DNA of 64,000 bases, taken from Lachnospiraceae bacterium UBA7202 (GTDB lineage Bacteria; Bacillota; Clostridia; Lachnospirales; Lachnospiraceae). Location of the stretch: NCBI GenBank assembly GCA_002490705.1, contig DKUO01000018.1, forward strand, positions 1 to 64,000. The letters are read 5' to 3'. The translations under genes were made by a program, and so were the position numbers. Within the stretch, counting starts at the first letter, position 1; each line of letters begins with the position of its first letter. Under the pieces are notes generated by a model, which was not told the DNA's origin, searched no databases, and saw only the letters and a list, made by a program, of their open reading frames with translations. Of this stretch, positions 17,613-26,607 are shown piece by piece.

Positions 17613-18953
17613 TTAACCAGCCCGATCCGTTCCCCCGCCCCGCCGCATCAGTGCCAAACCCGTCACATCCGCCAGTGCCCAGCCGATGGGAATCGCCCAC
17701 CAGATACCGAGAACACCTATCTTCGGAACCGCCGCCAGAAGATAGGCCAGCGCAACTCTCGTCCCCAGAGAAATCACCGTCAGCACAAGGGAAACGCCCG
17801 GTCTGTTAACACCGCGAAAATATCCGTAAAGCAGAAACAATATACCGATGCCGATATAGAAGGCGCCCTCGATCCGCAGGTACTGCATACCGATCTCTAT
17901 GATCTCCGTTTCCCCTGCCTCCACAAAGACAAGCATCAAAAACCTGGCAAACGCAAACACCAAAATCGAGACCGCTCCGCAGAAGGCAGCGGAAACCGTC
18001 ATAGCATTCCCCGTTCCCTGCTTTACCCGCTCTGTCTTTCCTGCACCGTAATTTTGGGAAACAAAAATCGAGTAGGCATTGCCGAACTCCTGCGCCGGCA
18101 TGTAAGCGAAGGTGTCGATCTTCACTGTGGCCGCAAAAGCCGCCATCACCGCAGGCCCAAAGCTGTTGACGAGGCTTTGCACCATCAAAATGCCGAAGTT
18201 CATCACCGACTGCTGTACCCCGGTCATCAGGGAATAACCGCAAATTTCTCCAACCGGCTTCTCCTCCCGCAAAAAGCGGCGCAGGGAAAAGCGATAGTAC
18301 GGCTCCTTTCTCCACAGATAAATGCCAAGTCCAAGACCTGACACCGCCTGCGCAATCACTGTCGCCTCCGCCGCGCCGGAAAGCCCGCGCCCCAGACTGC
18401 ACACAAAAAATAGATCCAGCGCTATATTGAGCGCTGAAGCCCCTCCTAAAAAATACAGCGGCGCCACGGAATTTCCCAGCGCGCGCAATAGGAAAGCAAA
18501 ATAATTATATAGGAAGATAAAGAAAATCCCCCAAAAGACAACCGCCAGATAGTCCCTTGTCATTTCATAAAGCTCTGTGGGCGTGCGCAACAGTCTGAGA
18601 ATCGGGTCCATCAGTCCTTGCGAGAACGCCGTAAGCGCCACTGCCAGCACGCCAATCATCACAAAAGCCGTCTGTGCGCAGACCCGCACCTTTTCTCTGT
18701 CCCTCTTCCCCATATAATAGGAAAAAACCGCACCGCTTCCCATGCACAGGCCAATTAACAACGAATTTAAAAATGTCATCAATGCGTAGGAAGAGCCGAC
18801 CGCCGCCAGTGCATCCGCGCCCACAAATTTTCCCACCACCCAGGTATCCGCTATATTGTAGCACTGCTGTAACAGATTTCCCAAAATCATGGGTGCAGCA
18901 AACGTGAGCAGTGATTTTGTCACATTTCCCTCTGTCAGATCATGGTTTATCAT
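17613..18953 (-). CDS. MATE family efflux transporter
   Basis: The 446-residue protein has twelve predicted helices in two MATE halves, starting with the typical LTFAAPMILGNLLQQCYNIADTWVVGKFVG. MATE proteins expel drugs and other cations or organic compounds using Na+ or H+ gradients; the substrate here is unknown. It ends with a short arginine/glycine-rich tail. It is probably the first gene of a pair with the DJ-1 gene. Confidence 0.93.
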   Translation of the reverse strand: MINHDLTEGNVTKSLLTFAAPMILGNLLQQCYNIADTWVVGKFVGADALAAVGSSYALMTFLNSLLIGLCMGSGAVFSYYMGKRDREKVRVCAQTAFVMIGVLAVALTAFSQGLMDPILRLLRTPTELYEMTRDYLAVVFWGIFFIFLYNYFAFLLRALGNSVAPLYFLGGASALNIALDLFFVCSLGRGLSGAAEATVIAQAVSGLGLGIYLWRKEPYYRFSLRRFLREEKPVGEICGYSLMTGVQQSVMNFGILMVQSLVNSFGPAVMAAFAATVKIDTFAYMPAQEFGNAYSIFVSQNYGAGKTERVKQGTGNAMTVSAAFCGAVSILVFAFARFLMLVFVEAGETEIIEIGMQYLRIEGAFYIGIGILFLLYGYFRGVNRPGVSLVLTVISLGTRVALAYLLAAVPKIGVLGIWWAIPIGWALADVTGLALMRRGGGTDRAG

Positions 18954-19068
18954 ATATATTTCCCGTTTTCTGGTTTCCTTAGCCTATCATTTCCTGTCGG
19001 AATTCTTTGGTCGCAGGGTGCTGCTCCTGCCACAATTATAGCATAATCGCAGATACCGTTACTCAAAA

Positions 19069-19581
19069 CTATCCTTCAACCAAATCCCGCCTGCTCAAAT
19101 TGGAATTATGATAAGCCGGGTCGTTCGTCACATCCTGACTAAACCAGTCAAGCATCTGAAACGCCCTTGCCATTTCCTCATCAGAGAACTCCACCTCCGC
19201 GATAACTAACGGCGCGAAGGGCGGTTCAAAAATATCCAATTCCACTTGCAGACTGATCTGGTCAATATTTTTTTGTACGGATGACAGATATGTCATGTCA
19301 AACATCGGATTCAAAATCGGTATCACATAGCGTTTTTTTGAAATCACGTTTCCGTCCGCCTTTTCCCGCAGATGATAATAAGACTTCTCATTTAAGGGAA
19401 GATTGTACTCCTCTCTGGCCATCAGTCCCTTTCCCTTGTAGGTCAGATAGTAGGAATCGTCCTCCCTGCGGATTCTGACAACCGGGTCAGTATTCAAATA
19501 CGCCTGCTCAATGACATGGCAGGGGTAAGATTCCAGATCATCCGGCAGTTTTTTTACGGTAAATTTCCGCTCAATTTCCAT
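19069..19581 (-). CDS. CYTH domain (triphosphate tunnel metalloenzyme) protein
   Basis: The 170-residue protein opens with the family signature MEIERKFTV (ExExK) and has further charged tunnel strands: VVRIRREDDSYYLTYKG, EEYNLPL, KKRYVIP, LQVELDIF and VIAEVEF. CYTH enzymes in bacteria are mostly inorganic tripolyphosphatases, with some adenylate cyclases or thiamine triphosphatases. The short length suits a stand-alone CYTH phosphatase. It lies 71 nt after the GNAT gene. Confidence 0.92.
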   Translation of the reverse strand: MEIERKFTVKKLPDDLESYPCHVIEQAYLNTDPVVRIRREDDSYYLTYKGKGLMAREEYNLPLNEKSYYHLREKADGNVISKKRYVIPILNPMFDMTYLSSVQKNIDQISLQVELDIFEPPFAPLVIAEVEFSDEEMARAFQMLDWFSQDVTNDPAYHNSNLSRRDLVEG

Positions 19582-19652
19582 GGATTTGTCTCCTTGCTAA
19601 TTCTTTCTTTGTCGTCTGCATCGTCTTCTGTCAGATCTTGCCCATCCTGTTT

Positions 19653-20174
19653 CTATACGCTCATCTCATACCGGTACTCAAAACTATCCTCCGACGCCGC
19701 CCGGTTCCTTCGTCCGCCGTACTCACCGGTTCTGGTCATGCCAAGCTTTTCCATGACCCTATAGGATGCTGCGTTTTCCGTATCGCAGAGGGCAATAAAA
19801 TGGGTCGTCCCCATATGCTCCGTAAAATAAGCAACAAGAGCTTTCGCCGCCTCATATGCAAACCCGTTTCTCCAATATTTTTTATTCACGATCCAGCCAA
19901 GTTCTCCGACTCCATTTTCAAAATATATTCCGACTGCACCGATGTGTTCGTCCTGATAAAGCATAGCAAATTCAAAATATTCCGGGTTCTCTTTTGCCCA
20001 CTCGGCCTCTACGTCTGCCAGAAATTTTATGGTTTCCTCCACATCCTCATTGGGCAGGCGGCACATATATTTCGTATTTTCATAGTCCATAGCGTAGGCA
20101 TTCACCGTTTCCAGATATCGGCTTCCAAGAGGCTTTAAGCACAACCTTTCTGTAGAAATTACAATATCCTTCAT
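19653..20174 (-). CDS. GNAT family N-acetyltransferase (RimJ/RimL-like)
   Basis: The 173-residue protein starts ISTERLCLKPLGSRYLETV, and has the acetyl-CoA site region YWRNGFAYEAAKALVAYFTE and the late block TENAASYRVMEKLGMTRTGE typical of RimJ/RimL-type GNATs. It transfers acetyl groups to an amine, possibly a protein N-terminus or small molecule. The ATG at 20174 follows AGGAGG by 5 nt, so the upstream ATG at 20192 is not used. Confidence 0.88.
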   Translation of the reverse strand: MKDIVISTERLCLKPLGSRYLETVNAYAMDYENTKYMCRLPNEDVEETIKFLADVEAEWAKENPEYFEFAMLYQDEHIGAVGIYFENGVGELGWIVNKKYWRNGFAYEAAKALVAYFTEHMGTTHFIALCDTENAASYRVMEKLGMTRTGEYGGRRNRAASEDSFEYRYEMSV

Positions 20175-20238
20175 AGGGTCCTCCTCTATCATGTCCGAAT
20201 TTCCGCCGTTAACAGCATTGTAATTATAGCATAAAATA

Positions 20239-20274
20239 CAGGGAAACCGACAGAATTTTCTGCCGGTTCCCCTG
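20239..20274 (-). terminator. Terminator of the zinc-ribbon gene
   Basis: A long, nearly perfect stem, CAGGGGAACCGGCAG with CTGTCGGTTTCCCTG, over a short A/T loop, followed by TATTTTATG on the minus strand. Confidence 0.8.
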
Positions 20275-20290
20275 CATTCTTTTACAGTTT

Positions 20291-20482
20291 TTACAATATC
20301 TCCATCTGCGGCGGATCTCCCGGCGTGTAGAAGAAATCGTCTAACAGCTTTTTACATTTGGGACAATAGACTTCATATTTGGCGTCGCCCAGGGGACGTT
20401 CCGGGATATGGCTGACCTGTATCCTTGTCCCGCAATCGCAGGTATAATTGCGTGTTACGTATCTACCTCTAAAACCATCCAT
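20291..20482 (-). CDS. Small zinc-ribbon-like protein
   Basis: The 63-residue protein carries two cysteine pairs, CDCG (about residues 15-17) and CPKCKK (about 40-43), in the spacing of a zinc ribbon, and a Pro-rich end (TPGDPPQMEIL). I do not recognise a named family. No membrane segment or signal is present. The gene stands alone with its own terminator, and upstream lies a 98-bp regulatory element also found before the RhiA-like gene 13 kb away. The two genes are therefore likely co-regulated. The ribosome site is AAGGAG. Confidence 0.75.
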   Translation of the reverse strand: MDGFRGRYVTRNYTCDCGTRIQVSHIPERPLGDAKYEVYCPKCKKLLDDFFYTPGDPPQMEIL

Positions 20483-20516
20483 TTTGTTTTTTCTCCTTTT
20501 CCGTTAATGTTTTATA

Positions 20517-20614
20517 TTTCAAACATGTGGGCAGCTGCGCTTCCTGTTTGACGAAACCAGTGTAACACAGCACGTCGGAAAATTTTTAGAAACAAATTGG
20601 AAAAAAATCGGAAA
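20517..20614 (-). promoter_or_regulatory. Copy A of the twin SARP-like promoter/leader element
   Basis: Four consecutive 11-bp units run towards the gene: TTTCCGATTTT (20614-20604), TTTCCAATTTG, TTTCTAAAAAT and TTTCCGACGTG (20581-20571). Ten bases after the last TTTCCGA comes TACACT (20564-20559), a -10-like hexamer, with no usual -35. The leader then holds AGGAAGCGCAGCTGC and CACATGTTTGAAA, which are shared with copy B. The two copies align without gaps over about 98 nt at roughly 80% identity by eye. Confidence 0.7.
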
Positions 20615-20616
20615 CT

Positions 20617-20643
20617 AAAAAAGGCCGTGCTCTCAGCACGGCC
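20617..20643 (-). terminator. Terminator of the LacI-type regulator gene
   Basis: GGCCGTGCTGAGAGCACGGCC forms an 8-bp stem followed by six T residues on the minus strand. The TGA stop codon lies inside the loop/stem. Confidence 0.85.
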
Positions 20644-21664
20644 CTGTCGACTCCCCCACCACAAGTTCCGCAGGGAAAATGATCTGCTGATGTTCCTTTC
20701 GTTCCCCGATCACATCCAAAAGCAGCCGTATGGTCTTCTTTGCAATCTCCTCCACCGGCTGCTTGATCGTCGTCAGTCTCGGATTATAATACTCTCCCAT
20801 CTCGATCCCATCATATCCGGCCACCGAGATATCCTCGGGAATCCTCTTCCCCGCCTCATGCACCGCCCGGCAGGCGCCGATAGCCAAAGAATCGGACACC
20901 GCATAAATGGCGGTCACTTCCTGCCCGGATTCCAACAGCTTTTTCGCTGTCAAATAACCGTTCTCCATGGAATAATGGTCAATGTCCTCCTGCACATAAC
21001 AGATCAGTTCCTCCGGCACCGTAAATCCCTGCTCCGCAAAAGCCCGTCTGAATCCTTCCGTGCGCAGGCGGCCGATGGGAAGATCTGACCGCTCCGTAAT
21101 CAGAGCGATCCGCCTGTGCCCCAGTTTCAACAGGTATTCCGTCATTTTCTTACTCTCCAGCCTGTCGTCCACCGCAATATTGGAAAACTCCACTCTGTTT
21201 ATCTGATCCGGTACATTCACGCCGATGGTACTGAAAATAAAGGGCACTTTCAATTTTCTGATCTTTTCCTCGGAATGTTCAAACCTGCCGCCCAAAAAAA
21301 CAATCCCGCGAAGCCGCTTCTCCTTTTCCAGCTCCAAAGCCACATCGATTTCATCCTCCTGCGCCTCCACATGCCGAAGCACCAGTGCATACCTGTTTCG
21401 CTGTGTCTCCTCCTCAATAATCTGAATCATGCTGCTGAAAAAAGGATTCGTAATTCCCTTCACAAGAACTGCAATACATTTCGCGTCCGTTCTCTTTAAA
21501 TTTCTCGCGCTGTTATTTGGAATAAAACCCGTCTCCTCAATCACATCCAAAATCATTTTTTTGGTTTCCGGGTTGATATCCGGATGATTATTGATGGCTC
21601 TGGAAACCGTACTGACTCCCACACCGCACTGTTTTGCTATGTCCTTGATCGTAATCTCCGCCAT
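20633..21664 (-). CDS. LacI family regulator of the maltodextrin locus
   Basis: The 343-residue protein has an N-terminal helix-turn-helix (ITIKDIAKQCGVGVSTVSRAIN), a hinge helix region (NNSARNLKR) and a periplasmic-binding-like sugar domain (from about residue 60). It sits 12 nt after malQ on the same strand, so it is co-transcribed with it. The likely targets are the GAAATCGATTTC palindrome before malQ and the repeats before malE, both of which contain the central CG typical of LacI-type operators. The inducer is probably maltose or a maltodextrin. This is inferred from context. Confidence 0.9.
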   Translation of the reverse strand: MAEITIKDIAKQCGVGVSTVSRAINNHPDINPETKKMILDVIEETGFIPNNSARNLKRTDAKCIAVLVKGITNPFFSSMIQIIEEETQRNRYALVLRHVEAQEDEIDVALELEKEKRLRGIVFLGGRFEHSEEKIRKLKVPFIFSTIGVNVPDQINRVEFSNIAVDDRLESKKMTEYLLKLGHRRIALITERSDLPIGRLRTEGFRRAFAEQGFTVPEELICYVQEDIDHYSMENGYLTAKKLLESGQEVTAIYAVSDSLAIGACRAVHEAGKRIPEDISVAGYDGIEMGEYYNPRLTTIKQPVEEIAKKTIRLLLDVIGERKEHQQIIFPAELVVGESTGPC

Positions 21665-21676
21665 CAGTAACCCCCA

Positions 21677-23161
21677 CTATCCTCTGCCAGCCCGCCCATA
21701 AAGCTTTGTCATCTCTAAAATCCGTTCCGCCAGCTCTTCCGTAAACTGTCCCGGCAGCATCCGCCATTTCCAGTTCGTACCCAGCGTAGACGGCATATTG
21801 GTTCTGGCCTCTGTTCCGAGTCCCAGATAATCCTGCATCGGGATCACACAGGTATCGGACACGCTGGCCATGGCCGCCCGGATAAACTCCCACTGAACGT
21901 CCTTGTTCGTCTTTATGTTCAAATACTTCTTTGCAAAAGCCTTATCCTTGCGGTTCAGCTTCTCATACCAGCCAAGGGTGGTATCGTTGTCATGAGTGCC
22001 CGTATAGACAATACTGTTTGCAATATAGTTATGAGGCAGATAGTCACTTTCCTCTCTGGAATCAAAAGCAAACTGCAAAATCTTCATGCCGGGATATCCT
22101 GTCTTCTTCACCAAGTTAATGACTGATTTGGTCAAAAATCCGAGATCTTCCGCAATCACGGCCTTTTTCCCCAATGTGGCCTTCATGGTCTTAAAGATAT
22201 CGTAACCCGGTCCCTTCTCCCAATGCCCAAACTCCGCGGTCTCGTCGCCGAAGGGAATGGAATAATACTCGTCAAATCCTCTGAAATGGTCGATCCGCAC
22301 CACGTCATAGAGTTTATAACAGTAGCCGATCCGCTTCATCCACCAAGCATAGTCCGTCTTTTTGTGATAATCCCAGCGGTACAGCGGATTTCCCCAAAGC
22401 TGTCCCGTCGCCGAAAACGCATCGGGCGGACAACCCGCCACCGCCGTAGGCGTCAGCGTTTTATCCAGCTGGAAAAGCTCCGGGCTCGCCCATGTATCTG
22501 AACTGTCGAATGCCACATAGATGGGAATATCCCCGATAATCTCAATTTTCTTTTTATTGGCATAGGCTTTCAGCGCAAACCACTGCTTTGCAAAAAGATA
22601 CTGCTGGAATTGATAAAACTCCACTTCCTCCGCATATTTTTCGGCATATTTTTTCATCGCCGCCTCTTTGCGAAGCTTGATATCCTCATCCCACTCAGCC
22701 CAGCTCTTGCCGCCGAAAGCATTTTTCACCGCCATGTAAAGGGCGTAATCTTTAAGCCAGTAGGCATTCTCTTTCACAAAACTCTGATACGCCGCATCCT
22801 TCTCAATATGGCTGTTTTTAAAAGCTTTCTTTAATGCTTTAAATCGGGACAAATAGATTTTCTCATAGTCGACGTAACCGTCGTCATCACCGAAATCATA
22901 TCCTTCGCAGTCCGCTTTCGTCAAAAGCCCTTCCTCGATCAGCGCCTCCAAATCGATATAGTATGGGTTTCCTGCGAAAGTAGAAAAAGACTGATAAGGG
23001 GAATCGCCATAGCCCGTAGGACCAAGCGGAAGTATCTGCCAGTAAGACTGTCCCGCCTTTTCCAACAGATCAATAAAGCTATATGCCTCCTTAGAAAAAG
23101 CGCCAATCCCATACTTTGACGGAATGGCGGAAACAGGCAGTAAAACGCCGCTCTTTCTCAT
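21677..23161 (-). CDS. malQ: 4-alpha-glucanotransferase (amylomaltase)
   Basis: The 494-residue GH77 enzyme opens with RKSGVLLPVSAIPSKYGIGAF, and has the active-site blocks VRIDHFRGFDEYY (nucleophile Asp), VIAEDLGFLT (acid Glu) and GTHDNDTTLGWY (third acid). It disproportionates alpha-1,4-glucans, releasing glucose and longer chains, and so lets the cell use imported maltodextrins. It has its own promoter and operator upstream, separate from the malEFG transporter. Confidence 0.97.
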   Translation of the reverse strand: MRKSGVLLPVSAIPSKYGIGAFSKEAYSFIDLLEKAGQSYWQILPLGPTGYGDSPYQSFSTFAGNPYYIDLEALIEEGLLTKADCEGYDFGDDDGYVDYEKIYLSRFKALKKAFKNSHIEKDAAYQSFVKENAYWLKDYALYMAVKNAFGGKSWAEWDEDIKLRKEAAMKKYAEKYAEEVEFYQFQQYLFAKQWFALKAYANKKKIEIIGDIPIYVAFDSSDTWASPELFQLDKTLTPTAVAGCPPDAFSATGQLWGNPLYRWDYHKKTDYAWWMKRIGYCYKLYDVVRIDHFRGFDEYYSIPFGDETAEFGHWEKGPGYDIFKTMKATLGKKAVIAEDLGFLTKSVINLVKKTGYPGMKILQFAFDSREESDYLPHNYIANSIVYTGTHDNDTTLGWYEKLNRKDKAFAKKYLNIKTNKDVQWEFIRAAMASVSDTCVIPMQDYLGLGTEARTNMPSTLGTNWKWRMLPGQFTEELAERILEMTKLYGRAGRG

Positions 23162-23204
23162 AACGTCACAAATCCTTTCCTGTCCATCGACCCGCTCTGT
23201 CTCG

Positions 23205-23252
23205 GAAATCGATTTCTATACGAATTTTACTCCTTTTTGTCGAAAATAGCAA
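23205..23252 (-). promoter_or_regulatory. malQ promoter with LacI-type operator
   Basis: TTGCTA (23252-23247), a 17-bp spacer and TAAAAT (23229-23224). The perfect 12-bp palindrome GAAATCGATTTC (23205-23216) lies over the expected transcription start, as for a repressor-blocked promoter. Confidence 0.65.
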
Positions 23253-23256
23253 GGGC

Positions 23257-23280
23257 GATCAGGGGTAAAAACCCCTGATC
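23257..23280 (-). terminator. Hairpin between malG and malQ
   Basis: GATCAGGGGT and ACCCCTGATC form a perfect 10-bp stem with a 4-nt loop. There is no long T-run after it, so it may be a weak terminator or an mRNA-protecting hairpin at the end of malEFG. Confidence 0.6.
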
Positions 23281-23294
23281 GGTAGAAATCGGGA

Positions 23295-24134
23295 TTAACC
23301 TTTTACTGCACCCGCTGCCACACCTTTGATGATATACTTCTGGCAGGACAGATAGAAAATGATAACCGGAATAATACTCATCAGGATCAGCGCCATCGCC
23401 GCGCCCAGATCCACCGTACCGTAGCTACCTTTCAGGTACTGGATGTGAATGGGAATCGTGCGGTACTTATTGATATCAAGAACCAATACCGGCAGCAGAT
23501 AGTCGTTCCAAACCCACATGATCTCCAGAATACCCACGGAAATCATGGTCGGCTTTAACATCGGCACAACCACCTGGAAGAAGATTCTCACCGGTCCGCA
23601 GCCGTCGATGGACGCCGCCTCTTCCACTTCCAGCGGAATCGCCTTCACAAATCCGACAAACATGAAGATCGCAAGTCCTGCGCCAAATCCCAGATAGACG
23701 ATCGGGATCGTCCATGGCGTATTCAGATGCAGCTTATCCGCCGTTTTGGACAGCGGGAACATTACCATCTGGAACGGCACCACCATGGAAAACACGCACA
23801 GGAAGTAAACTGCCTTACAGAAAAGGGAATCCACTCTCGCGATGTACCACGCCGCCATGGAGGTACACAGCAGAATTAAAAACGTGGAAAGCAAGGTAAT
23901 CATAACACTGTACAGCACGCTGTTTGCAAAAGGATAGTTACCGAAGGTCATACCCTTTACAAAATTGCTGAATCCGGCGCTCATTTCCCCGGTGGGAAGT
24001 GCAAAGGTATCAGTTTTTACATAAGTATTCTGTTTAAATGAGTTCATTACCACTGCCAATACCGGAAGTACATATACAATGCTGACCAAAGCCAATATCA
24101 CGGAAAGAATCGTTTTTGTCTTCTTACTACTCAT
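23295..24134 (-). CDS. malG: Maltodextrin ABC transporter permease MalG-type
   Basis: The 279-residue protein has six membrane helices and the permease EAA loop EVEEAASIDGCGPVRIFFQVVVPMLKP, the docking site for the ATPase. It is the second permease of a sugar (CUT1) importer. It starts in a TAATG overlap with the malF stop, showing translational coupling. No ATPase gene is present, so the importer probably shares a MsmX/MalK-type ATPase encoded elsewhere, as usual in Firmicutes. Confidence 0.93.
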   Translation of the reverse strand: MSSKKTKTILSVILALVSIVYVLPVLAVVMNSFKQNTYVKTDTFALPTGEMSAGFSNFVKGMTFGNYPFANSVLYSVMITLLSTFLILLCTSMAAWYIARVDSLFCKAVYFLCVFSMVVPFQMVMFPLSKTADKLHLNTPWTIPIVYLGFGAGLAIFMFVGFVKAIPLEVEEAASIDGCGPVRIFFQVVVPMLKPTMISVGILEIMWVWNDYLLPVLVLDINKYRTIPIHIQYLKGSYGTVDLGAAMALILMSIIPVIIFYLSCQKYIIKGVAAGAVKG

Positions 24135-25039
24135 TACTGCTGCACCTCCCTCTTACGCGTATAGCTCAACTGAAGCAATCCAAGTCCCGCTACCAGAATA
24201 AAGAAAACAACTGCCTTTGCCTGCGCCACACCCTGCGAAGTCGTATTGGAACTGTAGAAGGTATTGTAAATATTCAGCGCCAGCATTTCTGTCGTCTTGA
24301 TGGTGGTCCCGCCCGGCTGGATGATAAACGGCTGTCCGCCGGTCAGCGCCAGGTTCTGGTCAAACAGCTTGAAGCCGTTTGTCAGGGAAAGGAACATACA
24401 AATTGTAAAGGAACTCATTACGTTAGGAATCGTTACTCTGAACAGTGTCTGCATGGAAGTCGCGCCGTCGATGCGGGCTGCCTCCAGAATATCTCCGGGC
24501 ACATTCTGCAGCCCTGCCACATAGATGATCATCATATAACCAATCTGCTGCCAACACATCAGAATGATCAATCCCCAGAAGCCGTATTTGCTCTCCAACA
24601 AAATGGATGTCTGATAGCGGCCGAGAATACCGTCGAAGATCATTGACCAAATATAACCAAGTACGATACCGCCGATCAGGTTCGGCATAAAGAATACGGT
24701 ACGGTACAGGTTGCTGCCCTTAATCCCCAAAGTCAAAATATAGGCCACAATAAACGCCAGTACATTGATAATGACTAAGGATACGATAGCAAACATTGCC
24801 GTATACCAGAACGCATGGCGGAAAGAAGCATCCTGAAAGGTCTTCACATAGTTGTCAAAACCGATGAATTTCGCGTCGGAAATCAAACGGAATTGGCACA
24901 TGGACAGCCAGATACCCTGGATGAAAGGCCAGATAAATCCAATGAAAAATGCGATAAGTACAGGACCCATAAAGAGAACTCCCCAGCGTCTTGTGGCCTT
25001 TTGAAGGGAATTCGTGGCGGTTTTTTTCTTGCTTTTCAT
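24134..25039 (-). CDS. malF: Maltodextrin ABC transporter permease MalF-type
   Basis: The 301-residue protein has six membrane helices, with the EAA loop VPGDILEAARIDGATSMQTLFRVTIPN. It has the short Firmicutes form, without the large periplasmic loop of E. coli MalF. It forms the membrane channel with the MalG-type protein. It lies 129 nt after malE, with a strong hairpin in that gap that probably lowers its expression relative to the binding protein. Confidence 0.93.
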   Translation of the reverse strand: MKSKKKTATNSLQKATRRWGVLFMGPVLIAFFIGFIWPFIQGIWLSMCQFRLISDAKFIGFDNYVKTFQDASFRHAFWYTAMFAIVSLVIINVLAFIVAYILTLGIKGSNLYRTVFFMPNLIGGIVLGYIWSMIFDGILGRYQTSILLESKYGFWGLIILMCWQQIGYMMIIYVAGLQNVPGDILEAARIDGATSMQTLFRVTIPNVMSSFTICMFLSLTNGFKLFDQNLALTGGQPFIIQPGGTTIKTTEMLALNIYNTFYSSNTTSQGVAQAKAVVFFILVAGLGLLQLSYTRKREVQQ

Positions 25040-25087
25040 AGTGTCACCCCCTGATTTTTTGCTAACTCGTGCGATCTCATTTGAAAA

Positions 25088-25116
25088 GGCGGGACGGATA
25101 AAGCATCCGCCCCGCC
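25088..25116 (-). terminator. Intercistronic attenuator hairpin between malE and malF
   Basis: GGCGGGGCGGAT and ATCCGTCCCGCC-type arms form a strong stem with one mismatch and a 5-nt loop, followed by TTTTC. Such hairpins commonly stop part of the transcription after the binding-protein gene. Confidence 0.7.
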
Positions 25117-25168
25117 GCCTGATTAATACATCATTCTTTTTTTGATTCTATTGGCTTGTTATTTCTGT

Positions 25169-26560
25169 TTAGTTGTTCACTGCGTTGTATTCGTTTGCCC
25201 AGCCGTCTACAAATGCGGAGCGTACGATCTCCCAGTTCGCATCGGACTGATCTGCGTTGTACTGGTTCAGTGCGCTTACCAGAGTAGCACGATAGGAATC
25301 TACGTTAGGCTGGAAGTTGGTTGCCCAGTTCATGACATAGCATCCGTCAGCCGTGTACTTGTCAGCTGCTGCCAGGAATCCGTTGGTGGACTCTGCCGCA
25401 GACTTGTAAGGCATAACGCCGAAGGTATCCACTAACTTACGGGAAGCGTCAGGATCGGTTACACACCAAACCATAAAGTCCATGGTTGCCTGCTGATCCT
25501 CTGCGGAAGCCTTGCTGTTGATTGCCCAGCAGTTCTCTGTACCGCAGTTAAGGCCTGCCTTCTCTTCGCCTGCAACACCGCAGTAGTAAGGAATCATGGT
25601 CGCGTTCGGCACATCGCCCTTCACTGCCTCGTACTCCCAAGAACCGTTTACAAAGAATGCCGCCTGGCCTGTCTTGAACTCGTTCTCCGCATCATGTCCG
25701 CCGGTAGCCAGTTCCTTAGGATCTGTCAGGCTGTTGTTGATGCAAAGGTCATACAGGTTTTTGAAGTTATCCATATACTTGCCGGTAATAGTAGGCGGGC
25801 ACTCTGTCCAAGGAGTTCCCTCCTGCTCGTAATAGTACTCCAGATTCGCCATATGGCCCGTGAATCTCCAGGAAGAAGAACCATCCATATCGGAGGAGGA
25901 GAAAGCGTCAAACCCAAGCTCGCCTGCACGGGAATGGATATCCTCCGCTACTGCCTTCAAACCGTCAAAATTCTTGATCTCATCCATGGTGTGGCCTGCT
26001 TTTTCAATCAGGTCAGGGTTTACGATGATACCGTAGCACTCGTAGCAGTAACCGATGGAAACTAACTTGCCGGTCTCATCATAAAGGTTATAAGCGTCTG
26101 TATTCAGCTCATTGGCAATCGCTGTGTCTGTCAGATCCAGCGCGTAATCTTTCCAGTCCTTTACGCCGGCCTGATTACCGATGATGAACAGTGTCGGAGG
26201 TGCGGACTTATCCATCTCGGATAACAGCGTCTGAGAATAGGTTCCGGAAGCTACGGTAACTACCTTCACTTCCACGCCGGTCTTTGCCGTATAGTCCTTT
26301 GCAATTCCCTGTAATACCTCGTCGGACTCGGGCTTGAAATTCAACCAGTAAACCGAACCGCCGCCTGCCGCAGGAGCTGCTGCCTCACCGGCATCTGCAC
26401 TGTTGTCTGCCGCAGGAGCCTCTGTTGCAGGAGCCTCTGTTGCGGAATCATCCGCTGCGGGCGTCTGTGCCGCGCCGCCGTTGTCAGAACCGCCGCAGCC
26501 TGCCAACATGGTAGTAATCATTGCTGCGCAAAGCATGGTGCTCACGATTTTCTTTTTCAT
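25169..26560 (-). CDS. malE: Maltodextrin ABC transporter substrate-binding lipoprotein
   Basis: The 463-residue lipoprotein has a signal sequence ending in the lipobox LAGC (lipidated Cys at about residue 22), a spacer rich in Ala, Thr and Pro, and a two-lobed sugar-binding fold of family 1 (YWLNFKPESDEVLQGIAKDYTAKTG; TGHMANLEYYYEQEG; AAFFVNGSWEYEAVKG). It captures the sugar outside the membrane for the MalF/MalG permease. The maltodextrin specificity is inferred from the adjoining malQ. It is the first gene after the operator region, and the ribosome site is AGGGAGAGG. Confidence 0.9.
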   Translation of the reverse strand: MKKKIVSTMLCAAMITTMLAGCGGSDNGGAAQTPAADDSATEAPATEAPAADNSADAGEAAAPAAGGGSVYWLNFKPESDEVLQGIAKDYTAKTGVEVKVVTVASGTYSQTLLSEMDKSAPPTLFIIGNQAGVKDWKDYALDLTDTAIANELNTDAYNLYDETGKLVSIGYCYECYGIIVNPDLIEKAGHTMDEIKNFDGLKAVAEDIHSRAGELGFDAFSSSDMDGSSSWRFTGHMANLEYYYEQEGTPWTECPPTITGKYMDNFKNLYDLCINNSLTDPKELATGGHDAENEFKTGQAAFFVNGSWEYEAVKGDVPNATMIPYYCGVAGEEKAGLNCGTENCWAINSKASAEDQQATMDFMVWCVTDPDASRKLVDTFGVMPYKSAAESTNGFLAAADKYTADGCYVMNWATNFQPNVDSYRATLVSALNQYNADQSDANWEIVRSAFVDGWANEYNAVNN

Positions 26561-26607
26561 TGTCTTTCCTCTCCCTTTCGATGTAAGAATAAAGTTGATT
26601 GTTTTGG

